From: Bombus terrestris
Lineage: Eukaryota > Arthropoda > Insecta > Hymenoptera > Apidae
Assembly: GCF_910591885.1 (NCBI RefSeq)
Contig: NC_063282.1
Span: 5,469,501 to 5,533,500, forward strand
Reading direction: 5' to 3'
DNA length: 64,000 nt
Part shown: positions 29,225 to 43,170 of the stretch, in pieces
Position numbering within the stretch: the first letter of the stretch is position 1
How the letters are laid out: each line of letters starts with the position of its first letter
The notes under the pieces: generated by a model
The model's database searches: none
Seen by the model: only the letters and a program-made list of their open reading frames with translations
Told to the model about the DNA's origin: nothing
Program-made: the position numbers and the translations under genes

Positions 29225-29700
29225 CTTATCATCGGAATCCATTTTTTAACCTTATTAGATTCTAACGTTCTTTTCTTGCTGTCTTTGAGTAATCTTTCTT
29301 ACTTCTTTGATGTCCCCGTGCCCTGTCATTTTTCTTCTTTTTATTCCTTTTCTATGTCATATTAGCGAGTCTATCTTTTTATTGTCCGAACTGTTTTGTG
29401 TCTTTGTATTGTGTCTTTTTATTCCTAGACTTTTTTGTGTTTATGCACTGTGTTTCTTCTCTTTATTGCCTCAACTCGACTCTACTCCTTATTCGTTTGT
29501 CTCCTTTCTGATTCCTTATGTTGCTATTTGTCCTTCTATTATAATTATTATGTTCTCGCAATACTTCTTTTCATTATATTCCTTTTAGTCCCTTTTTCCA
29601 AAGTTCTTTTTATCTTTGAGAGAACTTCTTCTTTATCATCTTTGTGCAATGTCTTTTTTTTCATTGTTGAAATTCCTCTTTTAGTATTCTTGCGTTGATT
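29225..29700. repeat. Pyrimidine-rich, strand-asymmetric tract
   Basis: Nearly 500 bp dominated by T and C on the plus strand, with recurring TTTTTATTCC, CTTTTTAT and TCTTC words. It explains two hydrophobic Phe/Leu/Ser/Tyr-rich frames (29307-29588 and 29435-29698), which are not called as genes. Confidence 0.65.
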
Positions 29701-30609
29701 TTCACTATTGGTTCTTCGTTATTTGTTATTGTTCCATTTTGGGATGTTCTTTGAATTTCCTCCATTATTAGGATCTTCTTCCTTGAAAATTTTTCCATGT
29801 CCACGAGGTGACAAATTATAGATACTAGTAATAAGGTTTGGATATTGTTTGTAGATCAGGTTGGTCTACCAGAAAATTCGCTATCAAAAGGAACCTTTAG
29901 CAGGTTCACAGAGGTCAGACAGTTACCAGGTACAAATTTGGAGAAACTGATCTTCAGTATCACTGACGATATTTAACAATACTATCCATATGGAATTCGG
30001 TCAATGAATTGAAATTTCATTCATTATGGAAAAATCGGTGAACCATCTGTCTTATCTTGACAACTGCTTCGCGGTGCTTTTATACTTTAATTTATCTTAA
30101 ATAAGACGCACGCCTAAAGGTACCTCTAGTTATTACAATTTATTTATTCATCTAATATAATCCTTATAAATAGTCATAAATTAGTAGAAATCTTTAATAT
30201 TAAAAAGATAAACACTGAATTATAAATAAATAAATTCCGATAGATAATAAATCGTATATATAATCGTCTTAACGATTAATCATCACCATATATCATTTAC
30301 TCGATCTTTTAATATAAAATCTCGCTTGATCATGAAGTATGAAGACCGCTACACTCAAACGCGATGCCGCGGTAAATGTACGTAACGCGGTGGTCTGTTC
30401 ATCGAGACGTGCCGATTATCTTGCACGCCAGTGGCGCTTATGAAATAGCTGACCGCTAATTGAAATGTATGAGACGACCAATGGGTTACCGCTTCCTTGG
30501 CCAAGGTCCAATCTACTCGTTTCAACCTTTACGAATTCAGAAAAATCAAACGTGTCATGATGTAAAATTTATGAAATTCTCGCGGAACCTTTCAGACCTC
30601 ATCAACCAT

Positions 30610-30629
30610 AAAAAAAAAAAAAAAAAAAA
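30610..30629. repeat. Poly(A) run, 20 bp
   Basis: A homopolymer of 20 A residues followed by G and AACAAAGAA. No element was recognised upstream of it. Confidence 0.8.
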
Positions 30630-31322
30630 GAACAAAGAATGAAAAAATGTAGCAGGTTGCATCTGCACCAACTTCCCGCTCTGTATCGTTTATCCATTCT
30701 ACCAACAGTATAAATTAGTCTGCACTCAAGAAGATGGTATAACGGTCCCATTTACATTCAACCGCGTAAGGATTAATGACTAATTGAAAAGCCGTGTAGA
30801 GAAGCGCCGGACACAGGTTTCGTTGCTCGAGTTAAGAGGGAATGTTCGTGATTTTTGGAACTTCCACGAGTACCACGACCATTTCAGAGAAACTGTACGG
30901 AAATTCTACGATACGAGAAAACCTCATTTATCTTCCTCTTCTTCACGTGCAAAGTTATTTCTTTGATCCATTCAGGACTGAACAATACGAATAACGTGTA
31001 ACGTGTAGAAGTAGCATTATGAAAAAAATACAAATAAAGTAAGTTAATATTATTTCGTCAGGATAAGAAAAAAATAAGAAAAAGAAAAAATATAGAATAA
31101 TAGCAGTAGCAATGCAGAAGCTGTAGAATCTCTGATCGAAGAATCACAGGTACAAAAGGAAATTCTATAATGTAAAGAGAGATATTGCTTTTTATTGCGC
31201 TATAAAATACTTCAATTTTTTCGAATTTCATAAAAGTGGAGGATCTAGAATCTAGGCGGAAGTAGAAGTAATAAAATGATATCGACCAAATTCTTGGACT
31301 TCCTTCTTATAACTGCAATATA

Positions 31323-31362
31323 AGTTCGATAGAGTTCAACAGAGTTCAATAGAGTCCAGTAA
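31323..31362. repeat. 10-bp tandem repeat, four copies
   Basis: Four consecutive decamers of the form AGTTCRAYAG with one to three changes each. The period is exactly 10 bp. Confidence 0.7.
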
Positions 31363-34300
31363 TGTGAATTGGTTAAAAAGAAATTACAAATAAAATGTTG
31401 CAACCAATGCAACCTTGGTCCTTGTGGATTAATATGAAGGATCGTTATGCGACAATCGCAGGAGCTCGCCTCTAAATATTCAATGGCGATTAAACCAGAC
31501 GCCGTCTACTTCCTCGAGAGATAATATATTCTGTGCCGATGGAGAAGTACGCAATCTGTTCGATGGTAATATCCGCATAAAAGGCAAATCGCTGATTCAT
31601 TTAACCCGAGTCCTTTGTCGATCAATGTACAAGATGAGACTTGAATGAAACTCATGTCATACGATGTCTCAATTTTCTCTGAAGAAGATCAACTTGAGAG
31701 TAAAGAAACAGATCATGAAAAAAAGAAAAAGGAAAACAAATAAAAGAAAAGTATGATCGATGATTACGTAACGTTTTTCAAAGCGACTCGAGCAGCTTGC
31801 GCGTGACGATCACGATCACTTTATCACCGCTACTAATTGGTATTCCGATACGAGCAGCCACCGTGAACGTTATTCGAGCAGCGAGTATGGCATGGGAAAA
31901 ACGCGAAGAATTTCGTTGACTAGACCATCGACACCTTACGAGCATACCATATTTCTAAGCAGCCAGCCAAACGTTATTTTCCTTCTATAAAACGGGAGCC
32001 ATTGAATTATAGCCGCTCGTTACAATCTCTAACATCCGCTAACGCTGTTGAAAATAATTGGAGGATCGTAATTAGAGAATGGCGAGGCAACGAGCACCGT
32101 GAAGTCGTAAACGCATTGTACTTACGGGCTTTTGTAAAAAAAAATGGTACTTAACACGACATTGTTTCTATTCTTAAGCACAATTGCTTTCTTTTAAAAA
32201 TCGAAGTAATTACTGCGATAAGAAGATAGCTCCATTTTTCTCATTTGAGTAAGTCAACGAAAACCAATCTTAAAATCGATCAGAATCGAGTCACTGAAAC
32301 GTGCGACATATTCACAATCAACTGATAGTCGCGATAATAAACTTTTGCGCCTTTATACATTGATTTAAAAGCAGAAGGTATATGAAATTACAGTTTTCTC
32401 TCTTTTCTAATAAATACAATTTATCTCTAAATCGATATCGGGTTACGGATGATCAGAATAACTTATTAGAATACCGAATATTAAAACACGCGTATAGAAG
32501 ATGATAAAAATTATTATCAATCACTTTCATCGCGTCAGATACAAAGCAGTAAACAGGATAAAATACCTTAAAGATCAGAACTCTAATGCAACGTTAAATA
32601 TTAGAGCTGACTTCTTATTGCTACAAGCTGTTCAATTGGAGAGGACAAAACATTCGAAAAGTCGTACGAACCAACGACCGTCATTTTGGATCCTATGTCC
32701 ACCCTCGAAAAAAAAAGATTCCAAGATAACAAAGGCACCGTCTGCATGACAAGAGAAGGAAAATCGGAACAAAAGACCTAACCCAGTTCCCTGCAAAAAT
32801 ATCGCTCCGCTTTCGCCATGTAAATCGAAAACCATCAAAAAATTCGAAAGCGGCTTCCGTTGTCGTTTATTCGTCGAAAAATCTGGTAGGAGGAGAAGAT
32901 CGGTTGTTCCTAGTTTGCCGATGATCCGTGAGGTGATTGACAATGGGCGGACAATTTTCGCACGCCCGTAGCCTAACAACGCATCCGACCGGTTTAAGAT
33001 TTCACTTCCTTGTGATTCCGAATACAAATGGCGGCACACACCCAAGAGCCGGTCGCTCGTGCTTCACAGGAAGGAAGAAGGAAAGAAGCAGGCAATCGGC
33101 GAGGAAACACTTTGCGATTCTAGAATTATCCTGTGCAACCTCTGGAAAAGAAAAGAAGCCGCAAGTGAATCACCGGTCGAACGATTCTCGAGATCGTTAA
33201 AGATAGGAAAAAATCGGCGTGGACATTAGAATGACGATGATGAAATACACGCACTGACGATCTAATGGATTAAAAATAACGTTTAATCGAGGATCAGACT
33301 ACTAGGAAATTCGCAACGAACAAATAAAACGTGATCGTTTGTCGAGATGTTTAAACGTGGCTGGATTTCACAGGCTATAAAAAAGGAGACGATGCAAATT
33401 TCCTTCAAAAGATATTAAAACCTCGTTTAAACATGCACATTGCGAAAAATATGCTTCCGAGAGGCATTTAATTATTGTGACAAATGAATTTTCAATATTA
33501 TAATATATTTTTAATATCTCTATGCTTGCTTCGAATGTTTTTTTTTTATTTAATGCAAATGATAAAAAAAAGCATGAAGATCCACAACGTTAATTTAAAT
33601 GACGACCGTATGAGAGCTAAGATGTATAGGATACACCAAATACACCAAATGTTATTCGGATTAATCGTTCCATGTGCGATACAATTTGCAAGCATACCAT
33701 TGCCTTTTTACAGTGATGCAACATTTTGAAGAATCGCATTCATTTTTATGCCAACTCTAACGGGACGTGCGTTTACGTGGTTTGACGATGAAAGGATCAA
33801 TCGACTGTGCTCGTCCAAAGACTCTTTGTTCGGTGACAATTTAGAGGATACTCCCTTTAACTGGATAAACGGGCGACCGGTTAATTCGAAAACAATATTC
33901 AATGTGATAAAACGCGCATCAGTTACATGGAAGTTCATCGATATTCTTTCATTTATTCGCGTCTCGTCGATTGGTTTATCTAATTGTAAGTAACGCTGCT
34001 AATGCAACAGTTATGTTTTCTATGTGTACTTGGACGAAAGAAAGAAATAAATCAATAAACAATGTGTTAAAACAAACAATATCATTTAACTTCTTCGATT
34101 TATTTTTAAACAAATAATATGCATTTCTTGAAGAGCAGTATTTCGGTAGTAAATGTGTTAGAATGAAGTTTTCTCTACAATAAATGCTACGAACGGCGGA
34201 TAACTACGACATGTGATTCATTGTCTTCCTTTGAATGAAAACGTGACCGGATAAGGGGAATCTATATATAGCCACATGAAAACCCGTTTGATTTTACATT

Positions 34301-35839
34301 CAATTGATAGATACGACCGTTTCTTGCTAAAATCATTTATTTTCAAGAAATCGATTCATTGAGTTCGTTAGTGATTTTGTTTTAGTCACGTTGGTTTTCT
34401 AATTTATCTCGACGATCCTTCTCGTTTCTGTATAATTTCCCCATAATTCCTGATGTCATTAGAAATTCACCGTGATTGGTAATCTGTCAGACGTTAATTT
34501 CTCTGAGTATATACTACGTTCGTTTTAATCATATCGTTTGAATTTTGCGACACGCTTTCGCCGTAAATACTAATTGAAGCGAGTGCGCAGTGAGAATGTG
34601 TTAGTCCGGTCGTTTTTAATTGCGTCTCGCTCTACTGAGGTTATCAATACGCTGTATCAAAACTGGACTTTCTAACGTCGAATCTTTTAATTACGTATGT
34701 AAATTATTTCTAAATTTCTACTGTTCTAGCTTCCGATTAATCATGATGGTCAATATTGGTACTCTAGTCTATTGATTTGATCATATGTCTGCGATTGAGG
34801 AAAATTTAATCATTCGTTACCATGATTTCGTTTTTCCAAATAAGACTTTAATTACATGTGGCTTAATGAAAACATAATGTAGTCGAAATAGCATTCATAT
34901 AATTTTATACATTTTCCGAATAATTAACTAATTCCATTCCATTCCAGATTCATCAAAATCATCGGTTCTAAAGTACAACAATTTTCCCAACGCAACTCTT
35001 ACAACATTTTCATTCTGAAACAATCTATTGGTCGAAAAATTTAGAAAATATTATACGGTCATTAAAGATGAATAAAAATTCTATTCCTATATATATCGTA
35101 TAAGATATTTCCCAATTATTTATAGTGACTGCTGACAAAGTTTTAATATTTCTATTATTCAATGCGATTAAAAACAATTAATGATAATAGGCTAAGATTT
35201 AACGGTTGCTATTGACCCGAGAAATCTCGTACATGCACCGATCAGCCAAATAATTGACACGTGCATCGGATCGATATTTTCTGCTCTTTAAATCTTTAAC
35301 TTTTTGGACACCGTAAATGTCCACGTTAATAATAGGAGAACCATCATCGATGAAAACAGGCTTTTTGTTGGACACAAATCGGCGAAAGAACCGGAATCTG
35401 CTAAGGTCTTGAAAGAGGTTAATTCGGTTTTCGTAACGCGTGATCGGGTCCAGGCTCTCATTGTGTATTGAGACTACTGTATTATTACATCGTCGAAATG
35501 TTCGACGATCTCGTTACAGTTAGAGGATAGCCAATTTTTCAAGCAGGGATTCCTTACGGTACTTATCCACAACGGACAGAGAAAAAAGGACAATACCTTG
35601 AGTTTATTTAATAATATCCTGTTCAAAGTATAATTAGAGGATCATCTACCGAAACGATCTTATCGCGCGTTTAGATATCCAATGATTTTCAGATAGTTGG
35701 ATTCTATCATGCTTGCATATTCGGCAAGCATCATTTGACAATTTGAAGAGATACCTAAAAACCCACCTTAGATCTTCTATAGAAATTTATATTTTCTAAC
35801 GAAACCTTTGATCTTTATCGAGAAGACATCAACCCTTTA

Positions 35840-36094
35840 CAATGTAATAGAACGAAGAATTAAAAACGGAGAAGAAAATAATTATTTCCTTGTACTCGAG
35901 ATTCCTTGTATTTTTGGGGCATCAGGTGCAGAAAATATATACTATATGTACTATTATATAGGTAATAAATATTAAGTATTGCATTATTAAGATATTAACG
36001 CTCCTACGGTGTAATAATAAAGCGAAGAGGTTAAAATGAAGAAGAAAATAATTATTTCTTTATCCTAAAGATTCCTTGTATTTCTGGTGTCAGA
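35840..36094. repeat. Diverged direct duplication with 170-bp spacing
   Basis: Segments 35840-35926 and 36010-36094 match over most of their length. Both run from a GTAATA-A-CGAAGA motif through the identical GAAGAAAATAATTATTTC to GATTCCTTGTATTT-TGG and a final TCAG. The spacer between them is AT-rich. Confidence 0.7.
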
Positions 36095-39000
36095 ATGTTA
36101 ATGATTGCTTTGTATGGTAACGTTTAACAAGTTCGCTACGTACAATACGGATCAGAATATACAAGCTTTTAGGGCATGTTCGTGGTACCGGCTTGAATGT
36201 GAGACGCGAAGTAAGAATCACGACAATGTGAAAAAAATCTTTCATAATATATATCCAACACATACGTAAAACTTTACAATTTATTTATATGCAGTTGTAA
36301 AGAAAATTATTTGTTAACATTTAGCAATACAGAATACATTGAGAGGCAAATTATTTGTTAACGTTCAGATAATGGAAACCCACAGAAATGGAAGGAAATC
36401 CACAGCAATCTGTCAAAATGTGAAGTTAACAGCGTTATATTTTGCTCGAGTTCTTCTTTACTCTGTCACATTGTGCAAGGATTAAATCGGCGTCAGAATC
36501 TCTACACACATAAGAAGCTCTCATAAGAAGAAGTTGATCCGATCGTTCTAACGGATATTTTGCGTGAATAGATTGATGGCAGGATGATGAAGGATTGCAT
36601 TCCGAAAAGAACAATCGTGTACAGTTAGGAAATTAGACCGAGTCTCAGAAATCCGGAATTGTAGTTTACGTGTATCTAAGACAACGTGAAGGAGAGGGGA
36701 GCATTGTGTAAAGTCAGAATACCTTGACTCACATGATTGGGATCTCGCGAGAACCACCTGCAGCCTTCGTGACTGCCGGTGCAATTATGAGAAAGTCTAG
36801 CAAACTCGCTCGTTAGAAGAGCCACGTGCGACCTTCGATGACGCTCAAATTGGCGATACTTAAATTATCACCTCTCGTGCCTCGCAAACACTTCGAATTC
36901 CGCTAACGCCATACTTTTAATCCTACGATTAAATCCTATTTCCTTCCATGGTTCTAACTTTCATTGTCAGTCTCCCAAGCAAGACTTTGCTTAACGCTAA
37001 AAACTATTATCTTTTGAAGTATAAAATTTCTATCAAAGAAATCAAATGCAATATGAAAAAGTACGTAGTATGAGGGGAAAAGAAGCTTTCATTTTCATTT
37101 ACTTGTTATATTTGTTAAAGAAATTTAAGAAACTTGTGTATCATTTTATATTATAAGTACACTGTGGATATTTATGGTAGATATACATACGCAAATATAT
37201 ATATATTATATTTTTACCAAAAATCATTCTGACATTCCTCAAAATATACCACTATAAATCTATCAAATTTCTATGAAGTTCTAATATTAAAAACGAAATA
37301 CGGATATAAAATTCCTGCATTCCGGTAACGCGATCTAGTAACGAAATATCGATACGATTTTTAACGGTGTAGTTTATAACAGGATAGCATAGTTACCCGA
37401 GTACCCTTGAATTAACTTTCAGAAGTAGCGATTAGGATCAAGCGTTAATAAATAATTCGAAGATCTCATGTTAAGAAACGGAACCATTACCAAGAACAAA
37501 CAGAATACCGTAACATTCAACGGAGTAGAATTTTTGCCCAACATTTTTATCGCGGGCAAATTATTTCGTTGGCAGGTCTTTTAAATGAAGAAATAAATTC
37601 TTTATGTCGAACAAAACATGTTAACAGGGTCGTTTGCGATATAGTCGCAATAAAGGACTTTGATGCAACATGTGTTCACATTCGCTCGAGCATCAAACGA
37701 ATCAGAGTATGAAAATTTCTATCCTGCCAGAGTTTGATGTGTGCACCACGAGAATATTTACCGTACTAGGAGTCAGTAGCGTAAAATTGGCTAATTAGAA
37801 ACGCATGAGCGAACAGAGACGAGAATGATGGACCACAATACGGGTCGTTCTTTCGCGTGAACCTCCTGACGAAGGTTCGAATAAACTCGATTAATTTTCA
37901 ACGAATTTATCGCGAGCCACAGAGCAACGACTTCTACCATTCTTCTTAGGTAATTACAGTAAATTATTTTTAGTACTTTTAACATGTCAAACATTTAAAA
38001 CCTTCAACGTGTGCCTAAATAGTTTATATGCAGTTAATTAAAATTAAAGTGATACGAACAAAATAAATAAGAGTATGGAATTACGTTTTTGTTTGGATAA
38101 AAGTAGCTTTGGTTTGATAATTTTAGAATTAACAAATGTAGTTTTTCTATTATGTCGTGCTTTTAAGCTTCATAAAATTTCTTAATTCGATAATAATGTT
38201 TTTACTAGTACTATAAATATAAGTGACAAGTGAAGTTAAGATATTCTCAATTATTTTTTGACACCCGAAATGTACGTATTTTAAACAGTGTTTGCGTAGT
38301 GAATTTCATTGACTTTTACTAATTCCAGAACCCTCTTACGTAATAATTTATTAATAACATTATTAAATTGAGACAAACGACTAGTTGTATATAGATTTTA
38401 GATTTCTCTTTCATAACTTCAAAAGTATTGAACAAAGTAGAGTATCAAGTGATTTACAATTTGTATGATGTACTCTTAAAATGTCAATTGTTTTGTATCA
38501 AACTTGTTCTGATTATGTAAGAGGCTCTGGTGCTGTTAATTTCTGATTCGTGACTTTGTCACTGGTTTGTGAAATTTCACTAATCAAATTATACGTATAA
38601 GAGAACTTGGCAAGTGTGTGATGAAGATCTTAGACATTTATTCTTTGAAGTCAATTCACTTCAATTCAAGCCTGATTCAGTCCTACTTATATGAATATAT
38701 TTTATACATAATTCAAATTACTTGACCAACCTAAACGAGTCTTAGCCACGATTAAAAAAGAGAAGAATTGCGTCGAGAAACACGCCGTGGTTGTTTATTA
38801 AAAATTATTTACTGCAATTACCTACCGTTATCCGTCGAAGTCTAATTAAGAGCTTCGCAAATTGCGCGAAAATTCATACCGGATGAAAATCAAACCGAAA
38901 CAGGAGCGCGTAATCGCCGCGAGGAGAGAAATGCAAGAGGCGTACGCGCGATCCAACTTTATGGATTCCCTCGAAAACCCGTTAAAGCTTAAGTATCTCC

Positions 39001-40301
39001 TTTTTAAGCTGCCTTTCGCGCTCGATCGCGGAACCAACTTCCAGTTGCATACATGCCACTTTTCCATGTCCATTTCCATTCGACGAGCCCCCTAACTCGC
39101 GTAGCCAGTGTCAGAAATAATTCGTAACCCGTAAAACAAAAGTTCAACGCACCACCGAGACGTACAGCGTTTGTAAAGGACTGTCTAACCGTAAAAAGGT
39201 CATAATTTTAATCATTTTTTCAATTTCCAAATTCTTAAGGACCCTTTGTTATTAGAATTTTAAGTTTCGAAATTTGTAAGAGTCTTTGATGGGCGTAGTA
39301 CGTTTTTAAATTCTTAAGGATCCTTACTTAGAGAAAATGTCGCTATTGTCGCTAATGTTTATAAAAAATATTTAAATAAGGTAGAACTTCCAAGTACAAG
39401 CATTCAAAAATGAGTAATACGACTTATTAAGGAGAACTACATAAATTAGTAGGGATTGGATAGAATTTCACCGCCATCCTGCAGTTCGGACTCAGTTCTT
39501 TGAATTTCATAAAAAAACAAGTACATTTTGACACAACTCTTTCTGTAATTTAATTTTAGATCTTCTGTCATTTAGTTACTTACTGTGTTACACTACATTT
39601 GAAAACAATACAAGCTAATCTGCAAAAATGAACAATATTAACTCGAATAATTAAGAGTCATTTTTGATTTAATGACTTAGATAGTGATTAGACAGCTATC
39701 TTCAACCGCGACGCGAGCCTTACACCGGATGTATGTACATGTTCGCTTGTCGAAATCCACGGAAGAAATGGCCTGATTTCCGCTTCAAAGAGTGCATTTG
39801 CGATTAACATGCAATTATTCGGGTCAACAATGCGATGGGATTGCTATTACTCCGCCATTGCTCCCTCTCTCTTTATCTACGTAAATTGAGGGTTAGGGAG
39901 AAAGTAGCAACGGAAAAAAGAAGCAAATGGCTGGCGAGGAGAGGCTCGATCTTCCTAAAGAAAGTACGACGGCATATCGAGGAATGCCAAATCATCTTTC
40001 ACGCGATAAATTAATTGCTCGACTGCGCGTAATGGCACGACAGAGTCGATAAAATCAGCCTCCTTCCATATAATCTGTGCCCATTTACCACTGATAACGC
40101 ATCGTTTATCCCCACATTACCCGGTGACTTTATGTACCACACCACTTTCTAACTTTTTGCAACTCCGCAGTTCCCTCCGATTAACGAGGAGAATCAGTCT
40201 GGCTAGGTCAAAATCCTGAGCACGTGTAGATGTCTCCAAGTTTCATTAAAATTGCGGAAATGGCATATCCTCGGGTGTACATCATCCAAGCAGTATCGTT
40301 C

Positions 40302-41056
40302 GTTTAACTCAGAGAAAAAACGAAGCATTGCTAATCATTATCAAAGTGACCAGTTTATGTTTTACCTGTTCTATAAATCCCATCGAAGCGGTACAATATC
40401 ACTCTATAAATTGCAAAGTGAAGCGTGAACGAGCTATTTCGAGACTCCAAAGAGAATTCCAAGAAAATTTATCCAGCATCTACATCTATACTATTTAGAT
40501 CGTTACTATCGGACAAATCTGTACGATGATGTTCAAGTGTACAAAATGAAAAACTAGTTGATTTAACACGAAGAAGAAACGAAGCATCGCTAATTATTAT
40601 AAAAGTGGCCATTTTATAGTTACCTGTTCCATAAATCCCGTTTAAGCGGTACAATATCAATTTATAAATTTCCTAACTTGATAAAGTGAAGCGTGGAAGT
40701 GCTATTTCGCAGCTCTAAAAAGAGTTCGAATTTATCCAACACCTTCAGCTATACTATCTGTATCTTCGCTACAATACAAATGTACGATAATGGCCATCGT
40801 ACAATCCTATATCATTACCACTATACAAGCTTAAAAACTCCTTAATGTAACTCGGAGAAAAAACGAGGGATCGCTAATCATTATAAAAGTGGCCAATTGA
40901 TAATTGACTGTTCCATAAATTCCATCCAAGCTGTAGAAGCTATCCCAGCAACGTTGCTTTACAAATTCCTAACATATAAAACGAAGCGTAACATATAAAG
41001 TGAACGTGCTACTTCGAAGTTCCAAAAAGAATTACAAGAGAATTTATCCAATACCA
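40302..41056. repeat. Three diverged tandem copies of a ~260-285 bp unit
   Basis: Copies begin near 40302, 40561 and 40845. Each starts with a TAAC-CGAGAAAAAACGA motif and continues with CGCTAATCATTAT, an AAAGTGGCCA-like block, CTGTTCCATAAATCCC and AAAGTGAAGCGT. Each ends at GAATTTATCCA(A/G)CA or a close variant. The offsets are 259 and about 284 bp. The third copy is truncated at its right end near 41056. There is no coding potential within the unit. Confidence 0.8.
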
Positions 41057-41060
41057 GGAG

Positions 41061-42572
41061 TTAAAGGCCGAAGAGTAGTCCTAATGACACGTGACGAAGG
41101 TACGAGCCGCACGCCACGTCGAAGAACCTTTATCCCGTGGATGTTCTCATCGAGTACATTTGCACGCGAAGACTTTGGTTTCGCCTTTCCTGTCACGAGC
41201 ACATTGTATCGTTCCTGACAAAGATGCCCGTAAAAAGCTACGCGCATCTGCGTATTCGGGCAGTTCATTTCGGCAAAATAACGGTGTGCTCGAAATGACC
41301 GCGATGAAAAACGACCTGTGCGAACGTTGAAGTCTCCAAAAGAGTCCTCGACTTTAGACAGGTTTGAATCTCGTATGTAATTCGGCTTAGTATTATTTTC
41401 GTCGTCATAATCTTCGATGATCGACGAGAATCCTTAATACTCTTCGAAATAAGTACCCAGGGCCTCCTTAAATCACCTGGAACATTTTTGAAGGGTAGGA
41501 AGAATGGTATAAGAGGACAGGAGGTAAGGATGATACGAAAGGATAAGACGCAAGAGCTCGAAGATCCTTCCATCCTGTATCTGACGTTTCGAAAACCGCT
41601 GATGTCATAGGATTTTCTGTATAAAAGAGCATATGTAAAAAGGAAAAATTCTATCGGACGGGATGTTCCCGCGGAAATGATGAATTGAAATTTTATGCAA
41701 AACCTGGGCGGGATGAGCGATGTTAGATGGAGCGTGTTGCCACCGTGTACAGAGGGAAAACAGGTATAAAACAAGACCACTGGCGGATAACACAGGTCTC
41801 TGTAGGCTGACTGCATCATCCGCCAGGGAAAAGGTAGTTGGTTTACCTTACTAACAGCGGTTCGAGAAAAAGGAACCCGACGCCGGTAATAACGAGGTAT
41901 CGCGTAACAATCAACTGGTACTTAATCGTAAATGCTGACGGGCCGCCATTATCCTTTAAATCGATCAGTCACACTGTTAATTATACTCGTTGGAATCTGA
42001 ATATCTCCTGAGAAAATTACATCGCGCTGCCGTTCTACCATCTATACGCTCATAAATCCGCGTTGCACGAGGGCCGACGAGCTTGACTTTAATTGCTCGA
42101 TTTTAATATCCATCTGGCGCGGCGTGAAAGATGAGAATCAATCGACTCGACACCCGTTTAAGATGGAAACGCGAGAGCAGAACCGAGGATAAAACGTTCT
42201 AATTCGAGACTATTAACCAACCCCTGCCACTTCGATTACACGCTCTCGTACAAAACCTGTATATTTTAATAAACAGAAAAAAGAAAGAAAAGAAAAAAGA
42301 AAAAAGATACCGACTGATTCAACGTGGCGAAATAATAAACAACCGGTACATGCGATATTTCGCGAGTCATCGCGGTAAGAAATAGCGGACCCTACACTTG
42401 GCAGAAGCTACTACGCGGTTACTCTCGCAATTAGAAGCGATTCAATCAGCAAATCGCATGATGTTAAATCAAAATCACCGCTGTAACAAATCTCTAGCAA
42501 TTAAGAATTAGCGAAACCAAATAGCCAAATCTATCTGCTAAATAACATTCGACGCGTACGAGAAACACTATT
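41061..42572. other. Non-coding stretch
   Basis: Moderately CpG-rich. A 184-codon minus-strand frame at 41265-41819 is the longest here, but it has no motif or signal peptide, is Phe/Arg/Ser-rich, and overlaps two other frames. An A/G-rich stretch lies near 42278-42307. Confidence 0.5.
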
Positions 42573-43170
42573 ATGAAATCCGTACTGAATGGATTGTTTC
42601 GGTCCAACTCCCTCTCTGTCTCTGTCTCTCTCTCTCTCTCTCTCTGTGCGTCCGACCTTCTGCAAGGTCTTCGAGGAGGAGTTCTCTCTGGTCAGGAATG
42701 CGTGACTCGACGATTTTATAACCCGCTTTCAATTATCATTCCTGGTGCTCTTGTTCTTCTCCCTTCGGTTCGCGCTACGGTTGCGCCGCGAGAAGAAAGC
42801 CTGACGCGGGGAATGCACGCGCGCGGAATTTGTCCCCGTCGCGGCGGCGTTTTCTTTCCCCGCGTGCGCATCCAGTGTCTTGTTTTTTTTCTACGTTTTC
42901 GCTTATATGCGCTTCCCTACTGCCGCCACGGGGCTACGTGATTTATTCGATGTCGATTACGGGGAACAGCCGGTGCCGCGCAATGAAGGAGGAAGAGACT
43001 TCCATAGTGCGGCACTCCCGAGAAAACGAGTTGTCCTCGGGCACGTTCACCCGGACGAGCCGATGATTTGTTTCGGCTCGTTTGCCGATGATTCGCTCGC
43101 ATCCACCCTATCTTTCAGCGGGATCGCGTTTTGCATGCTTAATGTCATTCGCTTGTCGCGTTAACTCGCC
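42573..43170 (+). promoter_or_regulatory. CpG-rich region with (TC)n tract, candidate promoter/5' region
   Basis: GC and CpG content rises sharply here compared with the flanks, including GCGCGCGG and GTCGCGGCGGCG words, and a (TC)n run lies at 42610-42646. It sits 0.6-1.2 kb before the coding exon of the secreted-protein gene at 43748. That exon has an upstream splice acceptor, so an untranslated first exon and promoter must lie to the left. Placing them here is inference. Frames of 60-122 codons in this block are GC-driven and overlap one another. Confidence 0.35.
42610..42646. repeat. (TC)n microsatellite
   Basis: CT/TC dinucleotides interrupted by two TGTC units. Confidence 0.85.

Larger units (their letters stand above)
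29791..40301. other. Non-coding stretch, intergenic or intronic
   Basis: About 10.5 kb with no convincing exon on either strand. It holds an A20 run at 30610-30629, a 10-bp tandem repeat at 31323-31362, a 170-bp-spaced duplication at 35840-36094, and an 8-bp-stem hairpin near 35711-35733 (ATGCTTGC and its complement). Frames of 60-137 codons are scattered, unspliced and of random composition. A frame at 38862-39095 starts with a basic, plausible-looking segment but ends in low-quality sequence. Confidence 0.5.

Noticed and set aside
41265..41819. 184-codon minus-strand frame
   Set aside because: No domain or convincing leader, overlaps other frames, and partly covers sequence next to the 40.3-41.06 kb repeat array.
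42573..42941. 122-codon plus-strand frame starting MKSVLNGL
   Set aside because: The Ser/Leu run is the (TC)n microsatellite and the remainder is GC-driven Arg-rich sequence with two competing frames over it.
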